DNA of 64,000 bases from SIG299 sp964544055 (GCA_964544055.1 CAZJAA010000012.1:1-64000); one strand, 5' to 3'. Positions 43,020 through 52,280 are shown, counted from the first letter of the stretch. The notes: generated by a model from the letters alone, not told the origin. A program made the numbers and translations.

Positions 43020-43785
43020 TATATTGCAGTTATCCGAAGAAGATTTTTTTCAATGGGTTCAGAAGCAGTTGGAACGAAGAAAGTGTCTTTATGGATGTAA
43101 TCAGGAACAGGGTTTTTTAAAGGAAGAGCTTTATGATATTTTGTTTTACGAGCAGAACCTTACATCACAGGAAATAGAACGGTATTTTATTCCTTTTAGA
43201 CAGGCAGGATATTTATCGCCTCGCAGAAAATTTGAACTGATGCTTTTTGTTATGGAAAAAGACTATGGAGAAAGTTTTTTATTTCTGGAGGGAACCGGAC
43301 CGCAGAATGCAATTTCTGAGTTTGACATAGAAAGAGCATACCAGCAGTGGCTTCTTGAAGAACGTATGTACTTGTCGGAAGAAGAAAAAAAAGAGTTTTT
43401 TGTACAGTATCTGACGGACAAACTGGGACTTGGAATGCTGGAAGTATTGAAACGCGTGGCTCCGGACGGAATTCTGATTGGCGAATTGTGTCCAATCTTG
43501 AAAAATCTGGAGTGTACAGAAACAAGAACAGCAATCTGTGCGGATGGTATGGTTATCCATCTCCCATTTCTAACGATTGAAAGTCATGAAGAACTGGTGC
43601 GTATTATAAAACATTTTCTGGCACTGGAAAACAGAGGAGAACTGACAGAAAAAGAACCGGTACTGGATTTTGTAAGGGAAGATGGGACATCCATAACAGC
43701 AGTAAGACCGCCGGCAGCGCAAAACTGGGGATTGCGGATTTTGTATGGTGCTGCAAAAAAAGGAGGGCAGATGTGGAGAAAATAG
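43012..43785 (+). CDS. CpaF N-domain-like protein lacking the ATPase domain
   Basis: 257 aa, overlapping the CpaB-like gene by 8 nt. Its second half (DGILIGELCPILKN, AICADGMVIHLPFLTIE, EELVRIIKHFLALENRGELT, GTSITAVRPPAAQNWGLRI) parallels the region before Walker A in the CpaF protein encoded downstream (GIHIMAGGCTFWMKCLSFE, RVLRNLVKNSESGELT, GRRITVSRPPVSDTWIGLI). It stops where the nucleotide-binding core would begin. It may be a regulatory or hetero-oligomer partner of CpaF. Confidence 0.7.
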   Translation: MNNILQLSEEDFFQWVQKQLERRKCLYGCNQEQGFLKEELYDILFYEQNLTSQEIERYFIPFRQAGYLSPRRKFELMLFVMEKDYGESFLFLEGTGPQNAISEFDIERAYQQWLLEERMYLSEEEKKEFFVQYLTDKLGLGMLEVLKRVAPDGILIGELCPILKNLECTETRTAICADGMVIHLPFLTIESHEELVRIIKHFLALENRGELTEKEPVLDFVREDGTSITAVRPPAAQNWGLRILYGAAKKGGQMWRK

Positions 43786-44393
43786 TTGGAGTAGTCGGAT
43801 ATGAAAGTGAAGATATTATTATTTATCTAGCAAAGCTTATGACTGAGTTTGGAAAAAGGGTAGCAGTGGTTGATAGAACGGAGCAGGAAATGCTTCTGGA
43901 AATTCTGGAGTTTTTCCGTGATAGTGAAAATGCAGTCAGGGAAGGGGAATTTTCAGGGATATGGATTACAGATCAGAGTGTGGATTATAACAATTATGAT
44001 GTTGTCTTTTATTTATTTGGTTATCGCCTGATTCATCCAAAGCTGTATGAGTGCGAAAGCCTGATTATGGTAACAGATGGAGCTCCAGCACATGCCTCTA
44101 TGCTGCAAAAAATCGGAAAGTGGGAAAGAAAGCAATATTTGCTGATTCGTAATCTTGTTCCGATGAAACACACAGAGCAGTATCTTGCCATGTTGGCGGA
44201 AGCCGAAAAAAATTATTGTGAGCTGCCCTATGATGAGCAGGATCTTAGGTTAAAATATAGTCTTGGTTTCGGCTCAGAATGCTTTATTAGAGGAGTTTCA
44301 GCAGGAATGAAACGGGTACTGGAAGAACTTGTCCTGTTTTTAAATCCGGACATACCGGGAAAAAAAATCAGAGAAGTCATGAAAAAGATATAA
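43773..44393 (+). CDS. TadZ/CpaE-like protein (ParA fold, no Walker A)
   Basis: 206 aa with GTG start inside the previous gene. VGVVGYESEDIIIYLAKLM at the N terminus takes the place of a ParA strand and P-loop but lacks GKGGxGK(T/S); later VDRTEQEMLLEIL and IMVTDGAP fit a MinD/ParA-like fold. Probably a localisation factor for the CpaF machine. Function inferred from context. Confidence 0.55.
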   Translation: MEKIVGVVGYESEDIIIYLAKLMTEFGKRVAVVDRTEQEMLLEILEFFRDSENAVREGEFSGIWITDQSVDYNNYDVVFYLFGYRLIHPKLYECESLIMVTDGAPAHASMLQKIGKWERKQYLLIRNLVPMKHTEQYLAMLAEAEKNYCELPYDEQDLRLKYSLGFGSECFIRGVSAGMKRVLEELVLFLNPDIPGKKIREVMKKI

Positions 44394-44409
44394 TAAAGGA
44401 GCGGATGAA

Positions 44410-45207
44410 ATGGGAAAGTTAATTACTTTCTGGTCTCCTTATCAAGGAAAGGCGAAGGTTACATCGTCTATGTGTGCGGTGGCCGGAATGTTTGGCATAC
44501 TGTATCCGGAATATGAAATTGCATTAAGTCATACCAGTTATGGTTCAGTTTGTCTGGAAGAAAAACTGGATTCCGGAATAAAAGCGGAGGGCAAAAGAAG
44601 TCTGTATGAACGAATGGGAATAACTGCGTTGATGTTGAATGGTATGCAGGCGGCACTTACATCAGAAAAAATCAGAAGATGTGCGCTTCCACTGTTTGTA
44701 AAGTCTTTGTATCTGTATCCAGGGGCTGGTGCAGAACATACGAAGGAGGTTGTTTTTTCAATATTAACTGAGTGCATCAAACAGGAATTTACTGCGGTAT
44801 TTCTGGATTTGGAAACCGGATGGAATGATGTGTCTTTACGTTATATGAAAACTTCTGACTTTGTTGTGATTGTTTTACCACAGGAACCGGACTGTACGGA
44901 GATAATATGGTCAGAAAAAATGGAGTTTCTGGAACAGATACCAAAGGCGTATTTGATTGGAGGATATCTGGAAAATTCCAGGTACAGCCTGAATCACTTC
45001 ATCAGAAAATCGGATGGCAGGAGCAAAGGAAAGTTAGCAGGTGCGGTACCAATGAATGCTGCGTTTTTTGATGCCATGATACAGGGAAAAACATTGGAAT
45101 TTTTACTGCGAAATCAGTTGGTAAGGAAAAAAGAGGAAAACTATGAATTTATTGTTCAGACAAAAAAAGCAGCAGAGTACATCAAAGGAATTCTTATCGC
45201 TTCCTGA
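44410..45207 (+). CDS. TadZ/CpaE-like ParA-family protein with degenerate P-loop
   Basis: 265 aa. The N terminus LITFWSPYQGKAKVTSSMCA occupies the place of the WSPxxGxxGTTSN P-loop that I associate with TadZ-like proteins of related bacteria, but Gly and Thr positions are changed. AVFLDLETGWNDVSLRYMK near 133 fits a Walker B region. Start has AAAGGAGCGG. Its 3' end overlaps the cpaF gene by 65 nt. Confidence 0.65.
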   Translation: MGKLITFWSPYQGKAKVTSSMCAVAGMFGILYPEYEIALSHTSYGSVCLEEKLDSGIKAEGKRSLYERMGITALMLNGMQAALTSEKIRRCALPLFVKSLYLYPGAGAEHTKEVVFSILTECIKQEFTAVFLDLETGWNDVSLRYMKTSDFVVIVLPQEPDCTEIIWSEKMEFLEQIPKAYLIGGYLENSRYSLNHFIRKSDGRSKGKLAGAVPMNAAFFDAMIQGKTLEFLLRNQLVRKKEENYEFIVQTKKAAEYIKGILIAS

Positions 45208-46729
45208 CATGAAGAAAAAAGTGCTGTTTTTGTTACAGGAATATGCAGGAGCTGCAGAAGAACCTCATCCTTTTTATGGAGTATTTGAGCAACATCAGGA
45301 AGAGCAGCAGAGAACCATTGCGGCAGGGATAAGAAACTGTTGTTCCGGAAATTATGGCGCAAGAGAATTGATAAGAACATTGGTGAAATCATTTCTGCTA
45401 AAAGAGCTTGCTACAGAAGAAAAGCAACGCCATATGCTGATTCCTTTTCATATTCCGGAAAAAATGTCAGCACGACAGCAAATGGAAACATTGATTTATT
45501 GGTTTGACCGGGAAAAAGAAGAACAGGGGTTTCGACTCTTGTGCGAAAAGTCAGGCTGGACTATGGATGGATGCACAATATCAGAAGATGAGATGTTGTC
45601 TGCTTACCGGAACATTGCTCCTAATCTTACGATTGAGGATGAAATCTGTATCATTGCACAGATACTTTATGCAGATACGGTTGGACTTGGAGTCGTGGAT
45701 ACATTAAATCAGCAAAAGGGCTTTATTGAGGAAATCCAAATTGGAATGAGCGGAAAAACGGAGCAGCAGTATGACTATAAAAACTATTTGCTGACGACCG
45801 GAAAAGTGGAACGATTCAGCAGGGATGGAATTCATATTATGGCAGGAGGCTGTACGTTCTGGATGAAATGTCTGTCCTTTGAAACAGAAGAAGAGCTGCA
45901 GCGGGTTCTGCGTAATCTTGTAAAAAATTCAGAAAGCGGAGAACTCACCAGAAATCATCCAATGATTGTTGCAGACACGGTAGATGGACGAAGAATAACT
46001 GTTTCCAGACCACCGGTATCAGATACATGGATTGGTCTGATACGAAAATTTGATACAGTAAAAGAAGTTTCCCTGGAAAAACTTTATTGCCGCAGTCCTG
46101 AAGAAAAAGCTTTGCCGGATTTAATCCGACGGCTGGTTCGTTCCGGAAAAAATATTGCAATTACCGGTGAAATGGCATCCGGAAAAACAACCTTATTCCG
46201 GGCGTGTCTGGCAGAAACGGAACGAAATCGAAATATCCGGGTGATTGAAGTGGATTCGTTTGAATTAAATGTCCGTGCTTTTCTTCCAGAAGCAAATGTT
46301 ATGACAATGCGTGTAACAGAGCAGACGCCAGCGGAAGAGGTACTGGCATTTGCAAGAAAAACAACCGGACAAATTTTTGCGGTAGGTGAAATAAATTCGG
46401 CAGCTGTTGCCAATATGACAATGGATTTATCAAAAATAGCGTCTCAGTTGTTCTTTTCGGCACATTATATTACTACGGAACATATGATAGCGGATTTTAC
46501 AAATGCAAAGCTTTGTGCAGGAGGTTATTCCAAAGAAAGCCTGGCAGAATTGGATGTTGTACGTTGCCTTGGATATGATATTCATCTTTGCAGCAGGAAT
46601 GGAAGAAGATATGTACAGTATATCAATGAAGTTGTGATGGGTGAGGAGGAAGTCTCGGAAAAAAGAATGGGATATCATATTCGTCAGATTTATCATTGCC
46701 TGGAGGAACCGGAAGGGGTGTGCTTATGA
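45143..46729 (+). CDS. cpaF: CpaF/TadA-type secretion ATPase
   Basis: 528 aa. Energises the Tad/Flp-like machine at the cytoplasmic side. N-terminal domain to about 310, then Walker A AITGEMASGKTTLF near 340, ASP-box-like VIEVDSFELNVRAFLPEANV near 370, Walker B region GQIFAVGEINS near 412 and HYITTEHM near 440 (His box). GEMASGKTT has Met-Ala where relatives often have other residues, but the GxxxxGK(T) is intact. Starts within the preceding gene after AAGAGGAAA; its stop overlaps the next start (ATGA). Confidence 0.88.
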   Translation: MNLLFRQKKQQSTSKEFLSLPDMKKKVLFLLQEYAGAAEEPHPFYGVFEQHQEEQQRTIAAGIRNCCSGNYGARELIRTLVKSFLLKELATEEKQRHMLIPFHIPEKMSARQQMETLIYWFDREKEEQGFRLLCEKSGWTMDGCTISEDEMLSAYRNIAPNLTIEDEICIIAQILYADTVGLGVVDTLNQQKGFIEEIQIGMSGKTEQQYDYKNYLLTTGKVERFSRDGIHIMAGGCTFWMKCLSFETEEELQRVLRNLVKNSESGELTRNHPMIVADTVDGRRITVSRPPVSDTWIGLIRKFDTVKEVSLEKLYCRSPEEKALPDLIRRLVRSGKNIAITGEMASGKTTLFRACLAETERNRNIRVIEVDSFELNVRAFLPEANVMTMRVTEQTPAEEVLAFARKTTGQIFAVGEINSAAVANMTMDLSKIASQLFFSAHYITTEHMIADFTNAKLCAGGYSKESLAELDVVRCLGYDIHLCSRNGRRYVQYINEVVMGEEEVSEKRMGYHIRQIYHCLEEPEGVCL

Positions 46730-48597
46730 TGCTCCGGAATAAAATCAGAGATTACATAGGGCGTAAATTCCTGCGTATCTGTCCTTATGGAAATAATCAG
46801 CTTGGACGGTTGATTACGGAGTGCTGTGCAGAAATTATGATATTTTCGGTGGCAGCAGTTGTAATTTTGTGCTTTTGGAACAGTCTGTTTGCGGAAACCT
46901 CGTTGCTCTATTTTGCAGAAAGTGTGTTTCTTGCAGTGTATTTTATAGCTTCGGAAATTCCAAATCATAAAATTCTCAGGAATGAAAATCAGGTGTATCA
47001 GGAACTGCTGCTGTATTTTTCCAGAGTAAAACATCGTTATATGGCGTGTCATCATATTGCAAATTCCGTTTTAAGCGCAGCGGATGGAATGAGCTGTGAA
47101 ATACAATGTCTGGCGGGAGAACTGTATCGTGTTCTGCTTGAAAGTGACAGAAAGGATAAGGTCCGTGAGTACGTTTCCAAACAGCACACAAACAGATATT
47201 TAAAGCTTTTTCTGGTACAGGCGTTCGAAACTTCGGAAAAAGGAGATATTCTGCTTTACGAGGAGCATTCCATGTTTTCAGAAAATGTGGAACATCTGCG
47301 TTTGGAATTGATGGAGGAATTATACAGGAGAAAAAAGAGGGCACATGAATTTGCGGGGTATGTTTTTGTGGGAATTGCTCCTTTTTTTCTCATGCCGGTG
47401 CTAAAACAATGGGGATTGGATTTTGCACCGGATTTGGAGCAGTTTTATGCAGGAACCGGAATTTTGCTGGAACTGATTACGGCAATGATTACCATAGCAG
47501 TTTACCGGATGATATGTCAGGCAAAAGAGATCGCACTGTTTGAAGAGGGAGAAGAGAAACTGTGGAAAACGGAAGAGTTGTACTCACTTCCTTTGTTTAT
47601 GCGTATGCAGCAGCAGTTGGAACAGTGGGAGAGTAAATTTGGAAATATGATTCGAAGGTGGATTTTTCTGTCCGGTGAGCAGACAACGTTTGGTCGGTTG
47701 ATTTTAAAGTCTCTTTTATATGCCGCAGTTTTTTACCTGATATTTGCTGCATTTTGTGCGGACGCACATCGGAGAGAACGGCAGATTATTTTGACAAGCA
47801 CGGAGGCGATAGAAACCATTGCACCTGTAGCCAGTGAAGAAAAAAGAAAAGTTTTGACAAAGCATATGCTGAAGCTTATTGAAAGAAATAAAAACAATCC
47901 GGAAATCACGGAAAATGAATTGCTGGAAGAATGGCGAGCAGAAATTCATCTTGGCAACCGGTCGATGGAACAGGAGGCAGTACAGGAAATTAAAAAAAGA
48001 ATACAGCAATACGGAGAAGTTAAGGGCTCTTTTCTGGAATTTCTTTTCTGCATGGCAGCAGGTGTAAGCATGGGGATGCTTCCAATGCTGCAGCTTAAGT
48101 TTCGTCTGCAGGCAGCACGCAACGGAGCAGTGAACGAAGTAAGAATGTTCCAGTCGGTACTTATTATGGAGCGTCATCTTCATGGAATTACCATTATGGG
48201 ACTGTTAGAGGATATGGAGCTTTTTGCCAGAAGCTTTAAAAGTATTCTTGGACGATGTTTAAATTCTTACGGTGCGGGTCCACAGGCCGCCCTGCTTGCA
48301 ATGAAGCAGGAAGGAAGCAGTCTGCAAAAGGATTTTGAAGAATTGGCAGATGCGTTCCTTTCTGTAGATGAGGTTGGAATTGCCAAAGCATTTGCAGAGG
48401 TGGAAAGCAATCGGAAACTGCTGGAAAAAATGACACAGCTGGAAGAAGAAATCAGCATGGAAAAAAAGCGCGATAATGCAGAACTTCTTGCAAAGGTTCC
48501 GATGCTACTTGCGGTTGGGTGCTATTTTATTTTTCCGTTTTTTGTTTACGCTCTGCAGGGGGTAGCGGAAATATTTGAACTGCTGGAAGAATTGTAA
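46726..48597 (+). CDS. TadB/TadC-like membrane platform protein (single large protein)
   Basis: 623 aa with about six hydrophobic spans: near 40-75 (MIFSVAAVVILCFW, FLAVYFIASEI), 208-225 (YVFVGIAPFFLMPVL), 240-260, 328-345 (LLYAAVFYLIFAAF), 440-460 (EFLFCMAAGVSMGMLP) and the C terminus (MLLAVGCYFIFPFFVYAL). Position after cpaF and the two-part layout suggest that it replaces separate TadB and TadC inner-membrane platform proteins. The sequence is diverged and I see no perfect T2SSF motif. Start overlaps the cpaF stop. Confidence 0.7.
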   Translation: MMLRNKIRDYIGRKFLRICPYGNNQLGRLITECCAEIMIFSVAAVVILCFWNSLFAETSLLYFAESVFLAVYFIASEIPNHKILRNENQVYQELLLYFSRVKHRYMACHHIANSVLSAADGMSCEIQCLAGELYRVLLESDRKDKVREYVSKQHTNRYLKLFLVQAFETSEKGDILLYEEHSMFSENVEHLRLELMEELYRRKKRAHEFAGYVFVGIAPFFLMPVLKQWGLDFAPDLEQFYAGTGILLELITAMITIAVYRMICQAKEIALFEEGEEKLWKTEELYSLPLFMRMQQQLEQWESKFGNMIRRWIFLSGEQTTFGRLILKSLLYAAVFYLIFAAFCADAHRRERQIILTSTEAIETIAPVASEEKRKVLTKHMLKLIERNKNNPEITENELLEEWRAEIHLGNRSMEQEAVQEIKKRIQQYGEVKGSFLEFLFCMAAGVSMGMLPMLQLKFRLQAARNGAVNEVRMFQSVLIMERHLHGITIMGLLEDMELFARSFKSILGRCLNSYGAGPQAALLAMKQEGSSLQKDFEELADAFLSVDEVGIAKAFAEVESNRKLLEKMTQLEEEISMEKKRDNAELLAKVPMLLAVGCYFIFPFFVYALQGVAEIFELLEEL

Positions 48598-48615
48598 TAT
48601 TTGGAAGGAGGAAAA

Positions 48616-49038
48616 ATGAGTGTCAGTAAGGAATTTCTGCTGGAAGCGGTAGGCTTGACTATTTTAGTCGCTCTGATGTTTATCAGTGTGCAGCTGTTCC
48701 AGCGTGCGGCAAAACTTACTGCTTTGCTGGAAGAAGGTCAGGAACAGCAGATAACAGAATTAGAAGAATATGAGATTGTTAAATATGATGGCTTGAAAAT
48801 TGATGGGATGACAGCGGTTAACTATATAAAAAGAATGACCAGCAGTTATGCCATGATGGTGGAGCTTGAAAACGCAGAAGGAAGTTTCCTCATAAACAAA
48901 GAAGAATATAGTGAATTGCGGGACATTGCTTCACCAAAATATGTCAGCCCTCTGGCAATGTATTATTGTGAAGTCTTAAGAGACGAAAATCAGACAATAG
49001 AAAAAATAAAAATAACAATAGAAAGGTCAGGAGATTAG
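48616..49038 (+). CDS. Small single-span protein of Tad-like operon (pilin-like)
   Basis: 140 aa. Short polar N terminus, one membrane span (EAVGLTILVALMFISVQLF, about 9-27), then a small soluble domain. The layout is that of pilins or TadE-like pseudopilins, but there is no clear Gly/Ala cleavage site and no Flp motif. Start at 48616 follows GGAAGGAGG. Related in layout to the next gene. Confidence 0.6.
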   Translation: MSVSKEFLLEAVGLTILVALMFISVQLFQRAAKLTALLEEGQEQQITELEEYEIVKYDGLKIDGMTAVNYIKRMTSSYAMMVELENAEGSFLINKEEYSELRDIASPKYVSPLAMYYCEVLRDENQTIEKIKITIERSGD

Positions 49039-49039
49039 C

Positions 49040-49495
49040 ATGAGTGAATCTAAGAGTTTTATTAAAAACGCAGTGGGAATTTTAATTGTTGTAGCAGTGT
49101 GTTTTGTTGCGGTGACGATTTATAAAAAAGGAAATGCAAGCATTAACAGTTCAATTAGTGATTATGATGAAATCGTGTCACAGTTTGATAATGCAAAGCT
49201 TAAGAATTATGATAATTCCACGGCATCTGGAAGTCAGATTGTTGACCTGATTAAAACCCTGAAAGAAGAGGATGGGGTGACCGTTATTGTATCCAATGGA
49301 TATGTTATTCAGAAGAAAGAAACACCGCAAAAATATGACTACGGTTCTATTAACGCAAAGGATTCAACTGTTTTGAAAGATGTGATGGACAAGACCGTAA
49401 GAAGCAGATATATCAATCCGAATGCTTCCTTTTCTTCCACGGTTGTTTACGACGAAAACAAGGAAATATCCTCTGTTATATTTGTGCAGCAATAA
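49040..49495 (+). CDS. Small single-span protein of Tad-like operon (pilin-like)
   Basis: 151 aa. N terminus SKSFIKNAVGILIVVAVCFV with a span at about 9-27, then a 115-residue outer domain rich in Asp, Asn and Ser. Lies 1 nt after the previous stop with GGTCAGGAG. No cleavage motif of type IV prepilins. It and the preceding protein share the SK-x-F-x(3)-AVG start, which suggests a common origin or shared export route. Confidence 0.6.
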   Translation: MSESKSFIKNAVGILIVVAVCFVAVTIYKKGNASINSSISDYDEIVSQFDNAKLKNYDNSTASGSQIVDLIKTLKEEDGVTVIVSNGYVIQKKETPQKYDYGSINAKDSTVLKDVMDKTVRSRYINPNASFSSTVVYDENKEISSVIFVQQ

Positions 49496-49668
49496 TGAGG
49501 GTTGTCAGAAAATATCTGCTGCTTACGTTGCTGTTACTTCTTTATGTGGATGCGGTATCCATGCTGCTTCAATATTTTTATCTTTATCAGAAAGCGTATT
49601 ATGGTCTGAGTATGTTGATTGCACATCCATCGATTGAAAGAAGCATGAACGAAGCGGAGAAAGAATAA
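49495..49668 (+). CDS. 57-aa membrane protein of Tad-like operon
   Basis: Short gene starting in the TAATG overlap with the previous stop. Sequence begins MRVVRKYLLLTLLLLLYVDA and has one hydrophobic span, then a short charged tail ending EAEKE. Placed tightly in the operon with 4 nt to the next gene. Function unknown. Confidence 0.65.
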   Translation: MRVVRKYLLLTLLLLLYVDAVSMLLQYFYLYQKAYYGLSMLIAHPSIERSMNEAEKE

Positions 49669-49672
49669 TTTT

Positions 49673-50092
49673 ATGGGTAGTACACAGAGAATATGGATGA
49701 TTGTTATGCTGCTCTTTTTTTTTCTGGGCGGAGCATGGTTTGTTTCCAAAGAAAACAGTAAAAAAATAATAAAGCAATGGCAGGAAATACAGGTAGAACG
49801 TTTTATGGATAAGATTGAAAAAACAGGAAGCTGTACATGGGAAGATATCCGTGCACTCCATCAGGCATTAAACTATAGTGGTGTGGATTCCGAAATTAGT
49901 CTGGAGGAATACAGGAAAGAGGCGGATCATAAGGGAAATCCATGGTATTACCTGATTTCCTGGACAGAAATTTCAGGGCAGATGTTGGAAGAAAAATATG
50001 ATTTTGAAAGGCAGAGCGTTGTAAAACTGAGTGTATATGTAAGGGGAAAGTATCTGTCTAATGTGTGCCGGTATTACGTTATTGTGACATAG
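49673..50092 (+). CDS. Small single-span protein of Tad-like operon
   Basis: 139 aa. N-terminal span (IWMIVMLLFFFLGGAWFV, about 7-24), then a soluble domain with SCTWEDIRALHQALN and a C-terminal beta segment YVRGKYLSNVCRYYVIVT. Two cysteines (near 53 and 131) could form a disulfide outside the cell. Unknown family. Confidence 0.6.
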   Translation: MGSTQRIWMIVMLLFFFLGGAWFVSKENSKKIIKQWQEIQVERFMDKIEKTGSCTWEDIRALHQALNYSGVDSEISLEEYRKEADHKGNPWYYLISWTEISGQMLEEKYDFERQSVVKLSVYVRGKYLSNVCRYYVIVT

Positions 50093-50103
50093 AGAGGAAA
50101 CAA

Positions 50104-51387
50104 ATGGGAAAATGGATAGAGGAAATATTGGATATTTTGTTGTTTCTTGGAATTCTGGCTGGATTTCTGTTGTTTTTTCTGCTGTATTGGAAGGGCTCGT
50201 TTCAATTGCAGTATGCAGAAATTGAAGTCAATGAGTTTTTGACAACAGCACGGGTGGAAGGAAAAATAACGGCAGAACGGTTCGAGAGACTGGTAAAAAA
50301 AGTTGATGAAATCAGCAGTTCTTATGAACTTGATATTTCATGCAGGGAATATCGGACGAGTCCAATATACAACAAAATATCTGCTACAGCATTGGCACAA
50401 TATTATATGAAAAGAAATACAAGAAAACAGCAGGAAAAAAACTCTGGACAAACATGGGTTGCAGAGGAAAACGCAGAACAATTAAAACTTTTGCAGGAGA
50501 GAAATGATACTATACTGGCAGAAGAAACAGAGTATCTGCCGTTACCCTCTACAGAAGAGGTTTGGGAAATAACAGCAGTGCGGGAACAGCAAAAAGTATA
50601 TGAAGGAGAAGAACTGATTACGCTGTGCCTGATACGCTGTGAAGATGGAATCAGCTATGCAGAGGCAGAATCCGCAAAGGCAACTTCTTCTGGGACGGTA
50701 TTCTTGAATTTGAAGCTGGATGGCAGTATTTATCAGATTCCGGTGGAAGTAGAATGCCATCCAAGATATGTTATTTGCGATTATGGACATCAAATCGTAA
50801 ATTCCATGGATATTCTGCTTGAAGCAGAGCGGACAGGAAACATAAGCTGTCCCTATTGCAAATCCATACCGGAAAGCTTATTGGCGAATACGGTATTTTT
50901 AAGAAGAAAAACCGGAAAGCCTTTGTCGGAAGAAGAACTTTGGGTTACCGCCTTTTTCTCAGATGGGAGTAGTAAAAGGATAGGACCACAGGATGAGGGC
51001 TGGTTGGATGATTATGATGAAAATTATAACGGTATTCAAAATGTAACAATTTCATATCATGGAACAGAAACCAGTGTGCAGATTTTTTCGGAAAATGAAC
51101 TTTGTTTGCAATGTGCGGGCTCCTGTGAGGGAAGAAGTTATACGGATTATGAAGCTTTTCCGTATTGCACCGATTGCATGTCGCAGGTAGCATTGTTTAC
51201 CGGTGAAATATCGGAGGAAGAATGGGTGGCGGATTTTCAGAATCTGCTGGCGGTACTTTATGAATCCGGGGAAATTGCATTAAGTAAAGGAAGTTATCTT
51301 TGTGTCAGTGTCCGTCAGAATGGAAAAATTCGTTCAACATATCAGGTAGACATTCTGACAAATGGAGGAAGTGAAAGCAAAAAGTGA
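50104..51387 (+). CDS. Membrane-anchored protein with CxxC motifs, Tad-like operon
   Basis: 427 aa. One N-terminal span (ILDILLFLGILAGFLLFFLLY, about 7-27), a helical region (about 30-160), then beta-rich outer part containing ISCPYCKSIP (near 254), LCLQCAGSC (near 336) and YCTDCMSQ (near 355). The paired CxxC motifs look like zinc knuckles or redox pairs. Start at 50104 after GAGAGGAAA; no cleavable signal is evident. Function unknown; likely an outer-face structural part. Confidence 0.65.
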   Translation: MGKWIEEILDILLFLGILAGFLLFFLLYWKGSFQLQYAEIEVNEFLTTARVEGKITAERFERLVKKVDEISSSYELDISCREYRTSPIYNKISATALAQYYMKRNTRKQQEKNSGQTWVAEENAEQLKLLQERNDTILAEETEYLPLPSTEEVWEITAVREQQKVYEGEELITLCLIRCEDGISYAEAESAKATSSGTVFLNLKLDGSIYQIPVEVECHPRYVICDYGHQIVNSMDILLEAERTGNISCPYCKSIPESLLANTVFLRRKTGKPLSEEELWVTAFFSDGSSKRIGPQDEGWLDDYDENYNGIQNVTISYHGTETSVQIFSENELCLQCAGSCEGRSYTDYEAFPYCTDCMSQVALFTGEISEEEWVADFQNLLAVLYESGEIALSKGSYLCVSVRQNGKIRSTYQVDILTNGGSESKK

Positions 51388-52178
51388 AGCAGGGGCATTT
51401 GGCAATTTTATTTTTTATCCTGGGTGTTCTGTGTTTCCTTAGTCTTATCAGGGAAAAAACGCAATATGAGAATGCAATAGAGGAAAAGCAACGTGTGGAA
51501 GAAGCACTTCTTTCGGCAATGGAATGGACAGCAAGGGAATATGCAGCAGTTATCAATGAGTCAGAGGAAAGAAAAAAGCAGGTTGTTTCCTGTGAATTTC
51601 CGGAAAAGCTTCGAATTTCGCTTGGCTTATTGGAAACAGAAAACAGTTGGGAATCCATCCGGCTTTTTCTCCCGTTGCTGGTGGTGGCGGAGGAAGATGG
51701 AGTGTGGTTCTGTTTTCTTGAAGAGGTGGAAAAAAATGGCGTTGTAGAATTGGAGCAACGCTGGTCAGAAAAAACAGATTTTGAAGAATTAGAGGAGACA
51801 GCTTCCTGGTATATTACCAATCATAATTACATTGCGGCACAATATGGAATAGAATATGATTTTTTCGTTCCAGGATTTTTTAAAAAAGGAAAAGAGGCAA
51901 TGGAATTTCCGGTTATTATTGCGGCCTTTCAAGGCTGGCCATTGAATGCCTCAGGGAACGTAGTATACGAAAACTGTATAGATGTTGCGGTGTATCTGCA
52001 GAAAAAAGAATATTTTCTTTTGGAATATCCAACGAATCTTGCGGATACTAGAAGTTATTATCACCGGGCAGAATGTACGGAATGGATGTCGAAGGAGGAT
52101 ACCGGACGATGGGTAACAGAGGAAGAGGCAGTTTGTATATATGGAGCATTTCCGTGTGAGAAATGTATTCCACAGTAG
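51384..52178 (+). CDS. Signal-anchored protein with Ada-like metal-binding tail, Tad-like operon
   Basis: 264 aa, GTG start overlapping the previous stop by 4 nt. N-terminal span (LAILFFILGVLCFLSLI), coiled-coil-like stretch (about 25-60), soluble middle, and a C-terminal motif YYHRAEC...WVTEEEAVCIYGAFPCEKC, which has the YHxxxC...GxxPCxxC pattern of the small Ada-type zinc domain found at the end of various exported proteins. Last gene of the operon. Confidence 0.65.
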   Translation: MKQGHLAILFFILGVLCFLSLIREKTQYENAIEEKQRVEEALLSAMEWTAREYAAVINESEERKKQVVSCEFPEKLRISLGLLETENSWESIRLFLPLLVVAEEDGVWFCFLEEVEKNGVVELEQRWSEKTDFEELEETASWYITNHNYIAAQYGIEYDFFVPGFFKKGKEAMEFPVIIAAFQGWPLNASGNVVYENCIDVAVYLQKKEYFLLEYPTNLADTRSYYHRAECTEWMSKEDTGRWVTEEEAVCIYGAFPCEKCIPQ

Positions 52179-52280
52179 AGATAATGCAATATTTTTCCTG
52201 TTGGAATGAGGTACGAAAAAGCGGCAGCGGATGCGGAAAAATGAGAAAATAAAATCTGTATAAAAAATCTTTGAAAAATA

